NCBI GenBank assembly: GCA_017626325.1
Contig: JAGAIZ010000068.1
Location: forward strand, 1 to 33,827
Origin: Lachnospiraceae bacterium
GTDB taxonomy: Bacteria; Bacillota; Clostridia; Lachnospirales; Lachnospiraceae
DNA length: 33,827 nucleotides
Reading direction: 5' to 3'
Shown: one piece after another, positions 24,327 to 30,653 of the stretch
Layout of the letters: each line of letters begins with the position of its first letter
How positions within the stretch are numbered: position 1 is the first letter of the stretch
Notes under the pieces: generated by a model
Databases searched by the model: none
The model's input: the letters and a program-made list of their open reading frames with translations, nothing else
Told to the model about the DNA's origin: nothing
Program-made: the position numbers and the translations under genes

Positions 24327-25250
24327 ATGAGAAAACAATCCAGAAATATACTCTTATTGATCATAACAGCACTTATATGGGGAACTGCTTTTGTGGCGCA
24401 AAGGGAAGGCGGAGCCGAGGTGGGCCCCTATACCTTTAACTGTATCCGTTCCCTGATCGGCGCGGCGGTTTTGGTTCCGGTTATTAAGCTGCTGGGATGC
24501 CGTTCATCGGAGCGGGATATTCAGGCCGGCGCAGATAAAAAACAATTGTGGCTGGGCGGAATATCCTGCGGGGTAGTTCTGTTCGTGGCGAGTACGCTCC
24601 AGCAGCTTGGTATGTATTACGGTACTACTGCGGGCAAAGCCGGATTTTTGACTGCCTGCTATATTCTGATCGTTCCGCTGCTGGGCTTGTTTCTGGGGAA
24701 GAGATGCCGATGGAACATCTGGGTCAGCGTGTTGGTGGCGGTGATCGGACTCTATTTTCTGTGCTTGACCGATGACTTTACGGTTCAGCTCAGCGATGGA
24801 TTGGTTTTGCTGTGCGCCGTTTCCTTTTCCGTACATATATTGGTTATAGATCATTTCTCGCCGTTGGTGGATGGAGTCAGAATGTCGTGCATTCAGTTCT
24901 TCGTATGCGGCGTGCTTGGTTTGGTTCCGATGTTTTGTGCGGATATGCAGCATTCTGCGGCAGGAGTGGCAATGGTTCTGAACGCGCTGGGTTCCTGGGA
25001 TGCATGGCTTCCGATTCTGTATGCGGGTATTTTATCCTGCGGCGTGGGGTATACGCTGCAGGTGATCGGGCAGGAGGGCATCAATCCTACGATCGCTTCA
25101 TTGCTGCTGAGTCTGGAATCCGTCTTCTCGGTTCTTGCCGGTATGGTGATTCTGCATGAAACCATGAGCGGCAAGGAGCTTTTGGGATGCGTATTGGTAT
25201 TTGCGGCTGTTTTGTTTGCCCAATTGCAGTTTGATAAGAAAAGGGTTTGA
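24327..25250 (+). CDS. EamA/DMT-family membrane transporter
   Basis: A 307-residue drug/metabolite transporter with about ten membrane helices arranged as two EamA repeats (roughly 8-140 and 150-300). The N-terminal LIITALIWGTAFVAQREGG and the second-half LLSLESVFSVLAGMVILHE are typical of the family, which includes exporters of amino acids, nucleosides and other metabolites. No substrate can be assigned. Upstream (24208-24326) there is only A/T-rich DNA with TATATT/TATTAT runs and a weak GAAATGGGA ribosome site. The stop codon lies inside the first unit of a 15-bp tandem duplication. Transcription may stop or restart at the promoter at 25286. Confidence 0.9.
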   Translation: MRKQSRNILLLIITALIWGTAFVAQREGGAEVGPYTFNCIRSLIGAAVLVPVIKLLGCRSSERDIQAGADKKQLWLGGISCGVVLFVASTLQQLGMYYGTTAGKAGFLTACYILIVPLLGLFLGKRCRWNIWVSVLVAVIGLYFLCLTDDFTVQLSDGLVLLCAVSFSVHILVIDHFSPLVDGVRMSCIQFFVCGVLGLVPMFCADMQHSAAGVAMVLNALGSWDAWLPILYAGILSCGVGYTLQVIGQEGINPTIASLLLSLESVFSVLAGMVILHETMSGKELLGCVLVFAAVLFAQLQFDKKRV

Positions 25251-25274
25251 CAGGAAAACGTTTGACAGGAAAAC
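25245..25274 (+). repeat. Perfect 15-bp tandem duplication across the DMT stop
   Basis: GTTTGACAGGAAAAC occurs twice head to tail (25245-25259 and 25260-25274). The first copy contains the TGA stop of the transporter; as 15 is a multiple of 3, the second copy repeats an in-frame stop. Each copy holds TTGACA, as does the promoter 12 bases further on. Confidence 0.9.
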
Positions 25275-25285
25275 CAAATTTGTAC

Positions 25286-25314
25286 TTGACAAAGATGATG
25301 TCAGCCCGTAAACT
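25286..25314 (+). promoter_or_regulatory. Promoter of the ECF transporter/kinase operon
   Basis: A perfect TTGACA (25286-25291), 17 bases, TAAACT (25309-25314; 4/6). It gives a leader of about 230 bases before the ECF gene. Confidence 0.65.
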
Positions 25315-25323
25315 ATGAATAAT

Positions 25324-25456
25324 CGCTGACAGAAGTCAGCACTAAGCTGTTACGGCAGCAGAGCATTGCGTGACTAAACAGATAGAGAACATATTAGATT
25401 GCCAGGAAGGTAATAGATTCCATAAGAAGTGGAATGCTATGCTTTTCTGGTTTTTT
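25324..25456 (+). promoter_or_regulatory. Structured leader with terminator, possible riboswitch
   Basis: Starting near the predicted transcription start, GCTGAC/GTCAGC and GCTG/CAGC form two small hairpins. A ~55-base region follows. Then CCAGGAAGG (25402-25410) pairs with CTTTTCTGG (25442-25450), enclosing ATTCCA/TGGAAT (25417-25422 with 25430-25435), and T6 follows (25451-25456). This is terminator-like and lies before the ORFs it would control. The conserved cores of TPP, FMN, cobalamin, lysine, purine, glycine and T-box leaders were looked for by eye and not recognised. The ligand, if any, is unknown. Confidence 0.45.
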
Positions 25457-25482
25457 GTTTGTGTCTTAAAGAGGAGAAAGTG

Positions 25483-25533
25483 ATGAAATGTCCCGCAGTA
25501 CCGGGAGCGGAGGCTGCCGTGAAAGAGAAATGA
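25483..25533 (+). CDS. Possible 16-residue leader peptide
   Basis: ATG at 25483 follows AGAGGAGAAAG, a near-ideal ribosome site, and encodes MKCPAVPGAEAAVKEK before TGA (25531-25533). It lies between the leader terminator and the ECF gene, whose own ribosome site begins 6 bases after this stop. It could be a translated leader or coupling ORF, or simply a by-product of a strong ribosome site. No known peptide is recognised. Confidence 0.35.
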   Translation: MKCPAVPGAEAAVKEK

Positions 25534-25555
25534 ATAAGAAAGGAAAATGAAACTT

Positions 25556-26101
25556 ATGAAAAATGATATTAAAAATCTTGTATTGGCGGCGTTATTTATG
25601 GCGCTTGGAATAGTTCTTCCGTTTTTTACCGGGCAGATACCGCAGATTGGAAACATGCTGCTTCCTATGCATATTCCGGTTCTTCTTTGCGGGTTTATCT
25701 GTGGCTGGCAGTATGGGTTAGCCGTTGGGTTTGCTACGCCGCTTCTGCGAAGCATGATATTCGGCATGCCTGTTATGATGCCGTCGGCAATCGGCATGGC
25801 ATTCGAACTGGCTGCCTATGGCTTTGTGACGGGATTTCTTTATCGGAAGCTGCCGAAGAAGAATTATACTGTTTATGTCAGCCTTTTGGGTGCGATGATA
25901 ATCGGCAGAATCGTGTGGGGAATGGTATCTGTTGTTCTATACGGCATACAGGGTAATTCCTTTTCTGTGCAGATCTTCCTGTCAGGGGCGCTTCTCAACG
26001 CAATTCCCGGAATTATCTTGCAGATTATCTTGATTCCTGCTATTATGATTGCACTGAACAAGGCAGGGGTACTGAGGCATTATGAGACAGGAACAATTTA
26101 A
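25556..26101 (+). CDS. ECF transporter S component, vitamin-type substrate unknown
   Basis: Substrate-binding membrane subunit of an energy-coupling factor importer; its ATPases and T component must be encoded elsewhere. The 181-residue protein has about six helices and the S-component pattern IKNLVLAALFMALGIVLPFFTG near the N-terminus, which contains the AxxxA contact motif for the T component. LLPMHIPVLLCGFICGWQYGL and AIGMAFELAAYGFVTG follow. ATG 25556 is chosen over the in-frame ATG 25547 because AAAGGA ends only 2 bases before the latter, though the preferred spacing (11) is long. The gene overlaps the next kinase by 20 bases, implying coupled function. The specificity is not readable; vitamins and their precursors are typical. 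Confidence 0.87.
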   Translation: MKNDIKNLVLAALFMALGIVLPFFTGQIPQIGNMLLPMHIPVLLCGFICGWQYGLAVGFATPLLRSMIFGMPVMMPSAIGMAFELAAYGFVTGFLYRKLPKKNYTVYVSLLGAMIIGRIVWGMVSVVLYGIQGNSFSVQIFLSGALLNAIPGIILQIILIPAIMIALNKAGVLRHYETGTI

Positions 26102-26669
26102 TTTGACGCGAGCGCAGACGATACGAAAAGAGATTGACAGGCTTCTTGCGGGTGTGCAGAAGCCTGTCATTGTTGCAATAGACGGTGTGTGCGGAGGCGG
26201 TAAGACCACGCTCGGCAGATGGCTTGCAGTGCAGTATGACTGTAATCTTTTTCATATGGATGATTTTTTCCTGAGAAAAGAGCAGAGAACGCAGGAGCGA
26301 TACGCGCAGCCCGGCGGGAATGTTGATTATGAGAGGTTTTATGAAGAGATATTGAAGCCGATACTGGAGGGCAGGGAATGCGATTACAGAAAACTTACCT
26401 GCAGTACGCTGACTTTGGGCGAACCGGAACGGATCGGTTGGAAACGGCTGAATATTATAGAAGGCTCATACAGTCAGCATCCCTATTTTGGCAATCCGTA
26501 TCAGCTATGTATTTTTCTGGATTTGCCGCCGGAGGAGCAGTACAGGAGACTTTTGGCTCGTGCGCCGGAAAAAATCAATCGTTTTGCAGAAGAATGGATC
26601 CCGATGGAAAATCAATATTTCGAGGCTTATGCCATTCGGGATAAGAGCTTATGTATCGAGATGCGGTAG
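26082..26669 (+). CDS. Uridine-kinase-like P-loop kinase
   Basis: A 195-residue P-loop kinase resembling the uridine kinase/phosphoribulokinase/pantothenate kinase superfamily. Walker A is GVCGGGKTT (35-43), the acid pair D60-D61 in FHMDDFFL fits the substrate/base position, and IIEGSYSQHPYF (125-136) matches the conserved EG-Y segment. The Arg-rich lid follows (YRRLLAR, 154-160). It is a minimal single-domain form. Its start overlaps the ECF gene by 20 bases, so the two are translated together. Uptake followed by phosphorylation would trap a vitamin or nucleoside in the cell, but the actual substrate is not known and uridine should not be assumed. Confidence 0.85.
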   Translation: MRQEQFNLTRAQTIRKEIDRLLAGVQKPVIVAIDGVCGGGKTTLGRWLAVQYDCNLFHMDDFFLRKEQRTQERYAQPGGNVDYERFYEEILKPILEGRECDYRKLTCSTLTLGEPERIGWKRLNIIEGSYSQHPYFGNPYQLCIFLDLPPEEQYRRLLARAPEKINRFAEEWIPMENQYFEAYAIRDKSLCIEMR

Positions 26670-26753
26670 ACAGCAGGAGTCGCCGCATTGTTAGCGCAGC
26701 CAAGGTTGTTAAAAATTTGTTAAAATTTTGTCAATAAAAATTATTAAAAGCTA

Positions 26754-26782
26754 TTGACATACCTCAATTATGGCGTTATAAT
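26754..26782 (+). promoter_or_regulatory. Perfect consensus promoter upstream of amt
   Basis: TTGACA (26754-26759), 17 bases, TATAAT (26777-26782): both hexamers and the spacing are ideal. Upstream, 26713-26750 is very A/T-rich with A- and T-tracts, a likely UP element. A second, weaker promoter-like pair, TTGACT (26961-26966) and TATATA (26985-26990), lies just before the gene. Confidence 0.85.
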
Positions 26783-26798
26783 CCTTTTCATAAAAGCA

Positions 26799-26836
26799 AA
26801 GGCGCTTTGAGAAGAGAAATCTCGAAGTGCCTTTTT
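26799..26836 (+). terminator. Leader terminator 1 upstream of amt
   Basis: AAGGCGCTTTGAGA (26799-26812) pairs with TCTCGAAGTGCCTT (26820-26833), 14 bp with two wobbles and loop AGAGAAA, followed by T3-T5. It begins only about 10 bases after the predicted start, so the strong promoter would mostly make an RNA of about 50 bases unless something prevents stopping. Confidence 0.8.
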
Positions 26837-26923
26837 CGTTTGTCTTCTGTGATACGGAGGAAGCGGCGGTACTGCTCCGGCATGGAGGCTTAGGGGACAA
26901 CAGCATATCATTTTTGTAAAAAC

Positions 26924-26976
26924 GCGGAGCAATGGGGCTTGTGGAGAGGATAGGAGACCATTGACTTCGCTTTTTT
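26924..26976 (+). terminator. Leader terminator 2 upstream of amt
   Basis: GCGGAGCAATGG (26924-26935) pairs with CCATTG-A-CTTCGC (26958-26970) around a G/A-rich 22-base loop, followed by T6 (26971-26976). It ends 36 bases before the amt start codon. The 26837-26923 stretch between the two terminators holds only short possible hairpins such as CTCC/GGAG near 26875-26887. Confidence 0.7.
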
Positions 26977-27012
26977 AATAAGAATATATAAAAAATGTGA
27001 GGAGGAACTATT

Positions 27013-28782
27013 ATGACAGATGAAATTATGGAGGTCCTGAACGGACAGGTGTTCGGCGTCTGGTTTCTGATTGGCGCCGCATTGGTATTCTGGATGCAGG
27101 CAGGCTTCGCAATGGTAGAGACAGGATTTACCAGAGCGAAGAACGCGGGAAATATCATCATGAAGAATCTGATGGATTTCTGTATCGGTACTGTGATGTT
27201 TATTTTAATCGGTTTCAGCTTATTGCTGGGAGAGGATTTGGTCGGATTAATCGGTAAACCCGGTTTTGACATTTTTACCTCATACGAGAGCTTTGACTGG
27301 TCCAATTTCGTATTTAACTTAGTGTTCTGCGCTACCACAGCGACAATCGTATCCGGCGCGATGGCTGAGAGAACGAAGTTTTTAAGCTACTGTGTTTACT
27401 CCGCAGTCATTTCCGCTTTGATATATCCGATCGAGGCGCACTGGATCTGGGGCGGCGGCTGGTTATCCCAGTTAGGCTTCCACGATTTCGCGGGTTCCTG
27501 CGCAATCCATATGGTAGGCGGTATCTCCGCGCTGGTTGGCGCTAAGATCCTTGGCCCCCGTATTGGTAAGTTCACGAAAGATAAGAATGGAAACATTACC
27601 AAAGTAAACGCATTCCCCGGACACAGCATTCCGCTGGGCGCACTCGGCGTATTCATCCTGTGGTTAGGCTGGTACGGCTTCAACGGCGCAGCGGCTACAA
27701 GCGTAGAGCAGTTAGGATCCATTTTTGTTACTACAACAATTGCGCCTGCTGTTGCAACAGTTGTGTGTATGATCTTTACCTGGATTAAATATGGTAAGCC
27801 TGATGTATCCATGTGTCTGAATGCATCTCTGGCAGGCCTGGTTGCTATCACGGCTCCCTGTGATGTGACAGATGCTTTCGGCGCGATCGTAATCGGTGCA
27901 GTAGCCGGTGTGCTGGTAGTCTTCGGCGTCTGGTTATTGGATTATAAATTACGTATTGATGATCCTGTCGGTGCGGTTGCGGTACATATGATGAACGGTA
28001 TCTGGGGTACTATTTCGGTAGGCTTCTTTGCTACAAATACAGCGCCTGGTTATTCCATCGCGGATGCAAGCGGCAATGAACTGGTAGGTCTGTTCTATGG
28101 CGGCGGTTTCAAGCTTCTTGGTTTACAGTTGCTTGGTTTTGTGTCCGTAGCTGCATGGACGGTAGTAACCATTACGATTGTATTCCTTGTGATTAAGGCA
28201 ACGATTGGCCTTCGCGCTTCCCAGGAAGAGGAAATCATCGGTCTGGATGCGACAGAGCACGGTCTTGCTTCCGCATACTCGGGCTTCAGCATTATGGATG
28301 TATCCAATACGATGTCTATGGATATCAATGAGAACACCAGTCTTGGTACAGAGGATTACGAGTCCGCGACACAGGTACAGAAGGACGCTGCTGTCAAGGT
28401 TGCTCAGGTTCCTATGGTATCTGCAACGGGTATGTATAAGGTATCCATTATTGCGAAACTGTCCAGATATGACCAGCTTCGTAAGGCAATGAATGATTTG
28501 GGCGTAACCGGTATGACCGTAACGCAGGTTATGGGCTGCGGTATCCAGAAGGGCGCGGGCGAGATGTATCGTGGCGTTGAGATGGACGCGACCCTGCTTC
28601 CGAAGGTAAAAGTAGAAGTCGTAGTCAGCAAGATTCCGGTAGACGCTGTTGTAGAGGCTGCCAAGAAGGCTCTTTACACAGGACATATCGGAGATGGCAA
28701 GATCTTCGTATACAATGTTGATAAGGTTGTTAAGATTCGTACAGGCGAGGAAGACTTTGCGGCATTGCAGGATGTTGAATAA
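27013..28782 (+). CDS. Ammonium transporter fused to a PII regulatory domain
   Basis: A 589-residue fusion. Residues 1-405 form an Amt channel with about 11 helices: GFAMVETGFTRAKN (31-44), the conserved HMVGG with first pore histidine H166, GWYGFNGAAAT, and HMMNGIWGT with second pore histidine H325. A linker of about 70 residues follows. Residues 474-589 are a complete PII (GlnB/GlnK) domain: MYKVSIIAKLSRYDQLRKAM, T-loop QKGAGEMYRG with Tyr519 at the classical uridylylation position, PKVKVEVVV, and the GHIGDGKIFV signature. In most bacteria amtB and glnK are separate genes, with GlnK plugging the channel; here the regulator is tethered. AGGAGGA precedes the ATG, and a double-terminator leader lies upstream. 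The domains are certain; constitutive intramolecular gating is inference. Confidence 0.95.
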   Translation: MTDEIMEVLNGQVFGVWFLIGAALVFWMQAGFAMVETGFTRAKNAGNIIMKNLMDFCIGTVMFILIGFSLLLGEDLVGLIGKPGFDIFTSYESFDWSNFVFNLVFCATTATIVSGAMAERTKFLSYCVYSAVISALIYPIEAHWIWGGGWLSQLGFHDFAGSCAIHMVGGISALVGAKILGPRIGKFTKDKNGNITKVNAFPGHSIPLGALGVFILWLGWYGFNGAAATSVEQLGSIFVTTTIAPAVATVVCMIFTWIKYGKPDVSMCLNASLAGLVAITAPCDVTDAFGAIVIGAVAGVLVVFGVWLLDYKLRIDDPVGAVAVHMMNGIWGTISVGFFATNTAPGYSIADASGNELVGLFYGGGFKLLGLQLLGFVSVAAWTVVTITIVFLVIKATIGLRASQEEEIIGLDATEHGLASAYSGFSIMDVSNTMSMDINENTSLGTEDYESATQVQKDAAVKVAQVPMVSATGMYKVSIIAKLSRYDQLRKAMNDLGVTGMTVTQVMGCGIQKGAGEMYRGVEMDATLLPKVKVEVVVSKIPVDAVVEAAKKALYTGHIGDGKIFVYNVDKVVKIRTGEEDFAALQDVE

Positions 28783-28810
28783 GCGTATACCTATATCCCT
28801 TAGTTTGTAT

Positions 28811-28861
28811 ATATAAAACGGGCCCCTTGGCGCTTCCACCGCCGAGGGGTTCGTTTTATAT
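28811..28861 (+). terminator. Long hairpin terminator after amt
   Basis: ATATAAAACG pairs with CGTTTTATAT, and inner CCCCT/AGGGG and GGCG/CGCC stems give a nearly continuous 20-bp hairpin capped by CTTCCAC. The descending arm supplies the T4 tract. Confidence 0.85.
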
Positions 28862-28890
28862 GATCAGGAATGTTTTATGTGATCAGGAAC
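28853..28890 (+). repeat. 19-bp tandem duplication
   Basis: GTTTTATATGATCAGGAAT (28853-28871) is followed by GTTTTATGTGATCAGGAAC (28872-28890), differing at two positions. The first copy overlaps the 3' arm of the amt terminator. The rest of 28891-29153 holds only the pyk promoter and a U/A-rich leader. Confidence 0.85.
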
Positions 28891-28966
28891 GCGGCTGTGC
28901 AGACAGGGTGAAGGAAAGGCGCGGATTAAAAAAGTGTTAAAACCTGCCGTGGTGAGGCGGAATAGC

Positions 28967-28996
28967 TTGTTAGCCCCAGGAAAGATATGGTATGAT
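28967..28996 (+). promoter_or_regulatory. Predicted promoter for pyk
   Basis: TTGTTA (28967-28972), 18 bases, TATGAT (28991-28996) with TG at the extended -10 position. The resulting leader is about 150 bases, with no recognised riboswitch. Confidence 0.5.
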
Positions 28997-29153
28997 AAGG
29001 AAAGCAATTTTGCAGGCTTGTTATTTTGGATACAAAAGCAGCGCAGATGCGTTTGGGGCGGTTAAAGTGCCGCATATTGGTTCAAAATAATAGAAATGGA
29101 GTCAGCATAGTATATAGGAACTTCGCAGATTGAGAGAAAGGCATGGTTTTAAA

Positions 29154-30569
29154 ATGAGAAAAACAAAAATTGTATGTACTTTAGGACCCTCTACGGATAA
29201 TGAAGGTGTGTTGAAGCAAATGATACTAGAGGGAATGAACGTTGCCAGATGTAATTTTTCCCATGGAACCTATGATGAGCATAAGAAGAGAATGGATATG
29301 GTGAAGAAGCTTCGCAGAGAAGCGGGGAAGCCGGTTGCGATTCTGTTGGACACGAAGGGACCGGAGGTTCGCGTCAGGGATTTCAAGGAAGGAAAGGTAA
29401 CGCTGGAGGAAGGGCAGCTTTTTACTCTGACAGCGGAAGACGTGGAAGGAACGAAGGATAAGGTAAGCGTTACGTATAACCGTCTCTATGAAGACTTAGA
29501 GGTAGGCATGCGCGTGCTGATTGACGACGGTCTGATTGAAATGAAGGTTGAGAAGGTTAATAAGAATGACATCGTCTGCCGCGTTATCAACGGCGGAGTC
29601 GTATCCAATCATAAAGGCGTAAACGTACCGGATGTGGACCTGTCCATGCCTTATATCAGCGATAAGGACAGAGAGGATATTCTCTTCGGCATCAGTCAGG
29701 ATGTGGACTTCATCGCGGCGTCCTTCGTGCAGAAGAAGGAGGATATCTTACAGCTTCGCAAGCTGCTTGAGAAGAACGGCGGCGAGGATATCAAGATTAT
29801 CTCCAAGATTGAGAACGCGCAGGGCGTTGCCAATATCGATGATATTATTGAAGTATCAGACGGCATTATGGTAGCCAGAGGCGATATGGGCGTAGAGATT
29901 CCTTACGAGGAAGTGCCGGTGATCCAGAAGAAGATCATTAAGAAGGTGTACCGTGCCGGCAAGCAGGTGATCACCGCGACACAGATGCTGGAATCCATGA
30001 TTAAGAATCCAAGACCGACCCGCGCGGAAACGACGGATATAGCCAATGCGGTATATGACGGAACCAGCGCGATCATGCTTTCGGGAGAGACTGCGGCGGG
30101 CGCATATCCGGTGGAGGCAGTGAAGACGATGGTAAGAATCGCGGAACGCACGGAGCAGGATGTGGATTACCGCAAACGTTTCTTTGAATTTGAGCGGGAG
30201 GCGAACCCTGATATTACCGATGCGATCTGCCACGCGACCTGCACGACGGCTCTGGACTTAAATGCCAAGGCGATTGTGACTGTCACGAAGTCCGGCAGAT
30301 CGGCGAGAATGGTATCCAGGTATCGTCCGGAAAGTGATATTATCGGTTGTGCGACGACAGAGAAGGTATGCAGGCAGTTGTCTATGTCGTGGGGCGTGAC
30401 GCCGGTTCTGATTAAGGAAGAAAAAGAAGTGTTCGATCTGTTCGATAAGGCGATTGCAGCGGCGGAGAGGATAGGACTGCTGCATAAGGGAGATCTGACT
30501 GTGATTACTTCCGGCGTACCGATCGGTATGTCGGGAACCACCAATATGGTTAAGGTGCAGATAGTCTAG
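29154..30569 (+). CDS. pyk: Pyruvate kinase
   Basis: Final ATP-producing step of glycolysis, phosphoenolpyruvate plus ADP to pyruvate. The 471-residue protein has RKTKIVCTLGPS (2-13), substrate-binding R32/N34/S36 in ARCNFSHG, DTKGPEVRV, catalytic K218 in ISKIENAQGV, metal-binding VARGDMGVEIP, and TATQMLESMIKNPRPTRAE. It ends with the standard allosteric C-terminal domain (TKSGRSARMVSRYRP to GMSGTTNMVKVQIV) and lacks the extra PEP-utiliser domain of some Bacillus enzymes. ATG 29154 aligns with the family start, with AGAAAGG about 11 bases upstream. The upstream in-frame TTG at 29130 is less likely. A four-codon out-of-frame ORF (MVLK, 29142) ends on the start codon. Confidence 0.97.
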   Translation: MRKTKIVCTLGPSTDNEGVLKQMILEGMNVARCNFSHGTYDEHKKRMDMVKKLRREAGKPVAILLDTKGPEVRVRDFKEGKVTLEEGQLFTLTAEDVEGTKDKVSVTYNRLYEDLEVGMRVLIDDGLIEMKVEKVNKNDIVCRVINGGVVSNHKGVNVPDVDLSMPYISDKDREDILFGISQDVDFIAASFVQKKEDILQLRKLLEKNGGEDIKIISKIENAQGVANIDDIIEVSDGIMVARGDMGVEIPYEEVPVIQKKIIKKVYRAGKQVITATQMLESMIKNPRPTRAETTDIANAVYDGTSAIMLSGETAAGAYPVEAVKTMVRIAERTEQDVDYRKRFFEFEREANPDITDAICHATCTTALDLNAKAIVTVTKSGRSARMVSRYRPESDIIGCATTEKVCRQLSMSWGVTPVLIKEEKEVFDLFDKAIAAAERIGLLHKGDLTVITSGVPIGMSGTTNMVKVQIV

Positions 30570-30580
30570 GCCGATTCGTA

Positions 30581-30636
30581 AGCCGGTGTTCGATCCAAAG
30601 TCATTAAGTGGCAATGGGCAGAACACCGGCTCTTTT
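30581..30636 (+). terminator. Terminator of pyk
   Basis: AGCCGGTGTTC (30581-30591) and GAACACCGGCT (30621-30631) form an 11-bp perfect stem around a 29-base loop, then CTTTT. A second stem CCGTGTG/CACACGG (about 30643-30672) covers the stop codon of the convergent carrier gene. Confidence 0.75.
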
Positions 30637-30653
30637 GGTTACGCCGTGTGTAC

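Noticed and set aside
25250-25265. AGGAAAACGTTTGACA considered as a CcpA cre site
   Set aside because: It matches the cre consensus only partly and its palindromic core is created by the junction of the 15-bp tandem duplication, so the resemblance is probably incidental.
26799-26976. amt leader considered as an ANTAR-responsive element
   Set aside because: The first hairpin loop is seven bases (AGAGAAA) and no second A--G-- hexaloop stem could be found, so the published pattern is not met.
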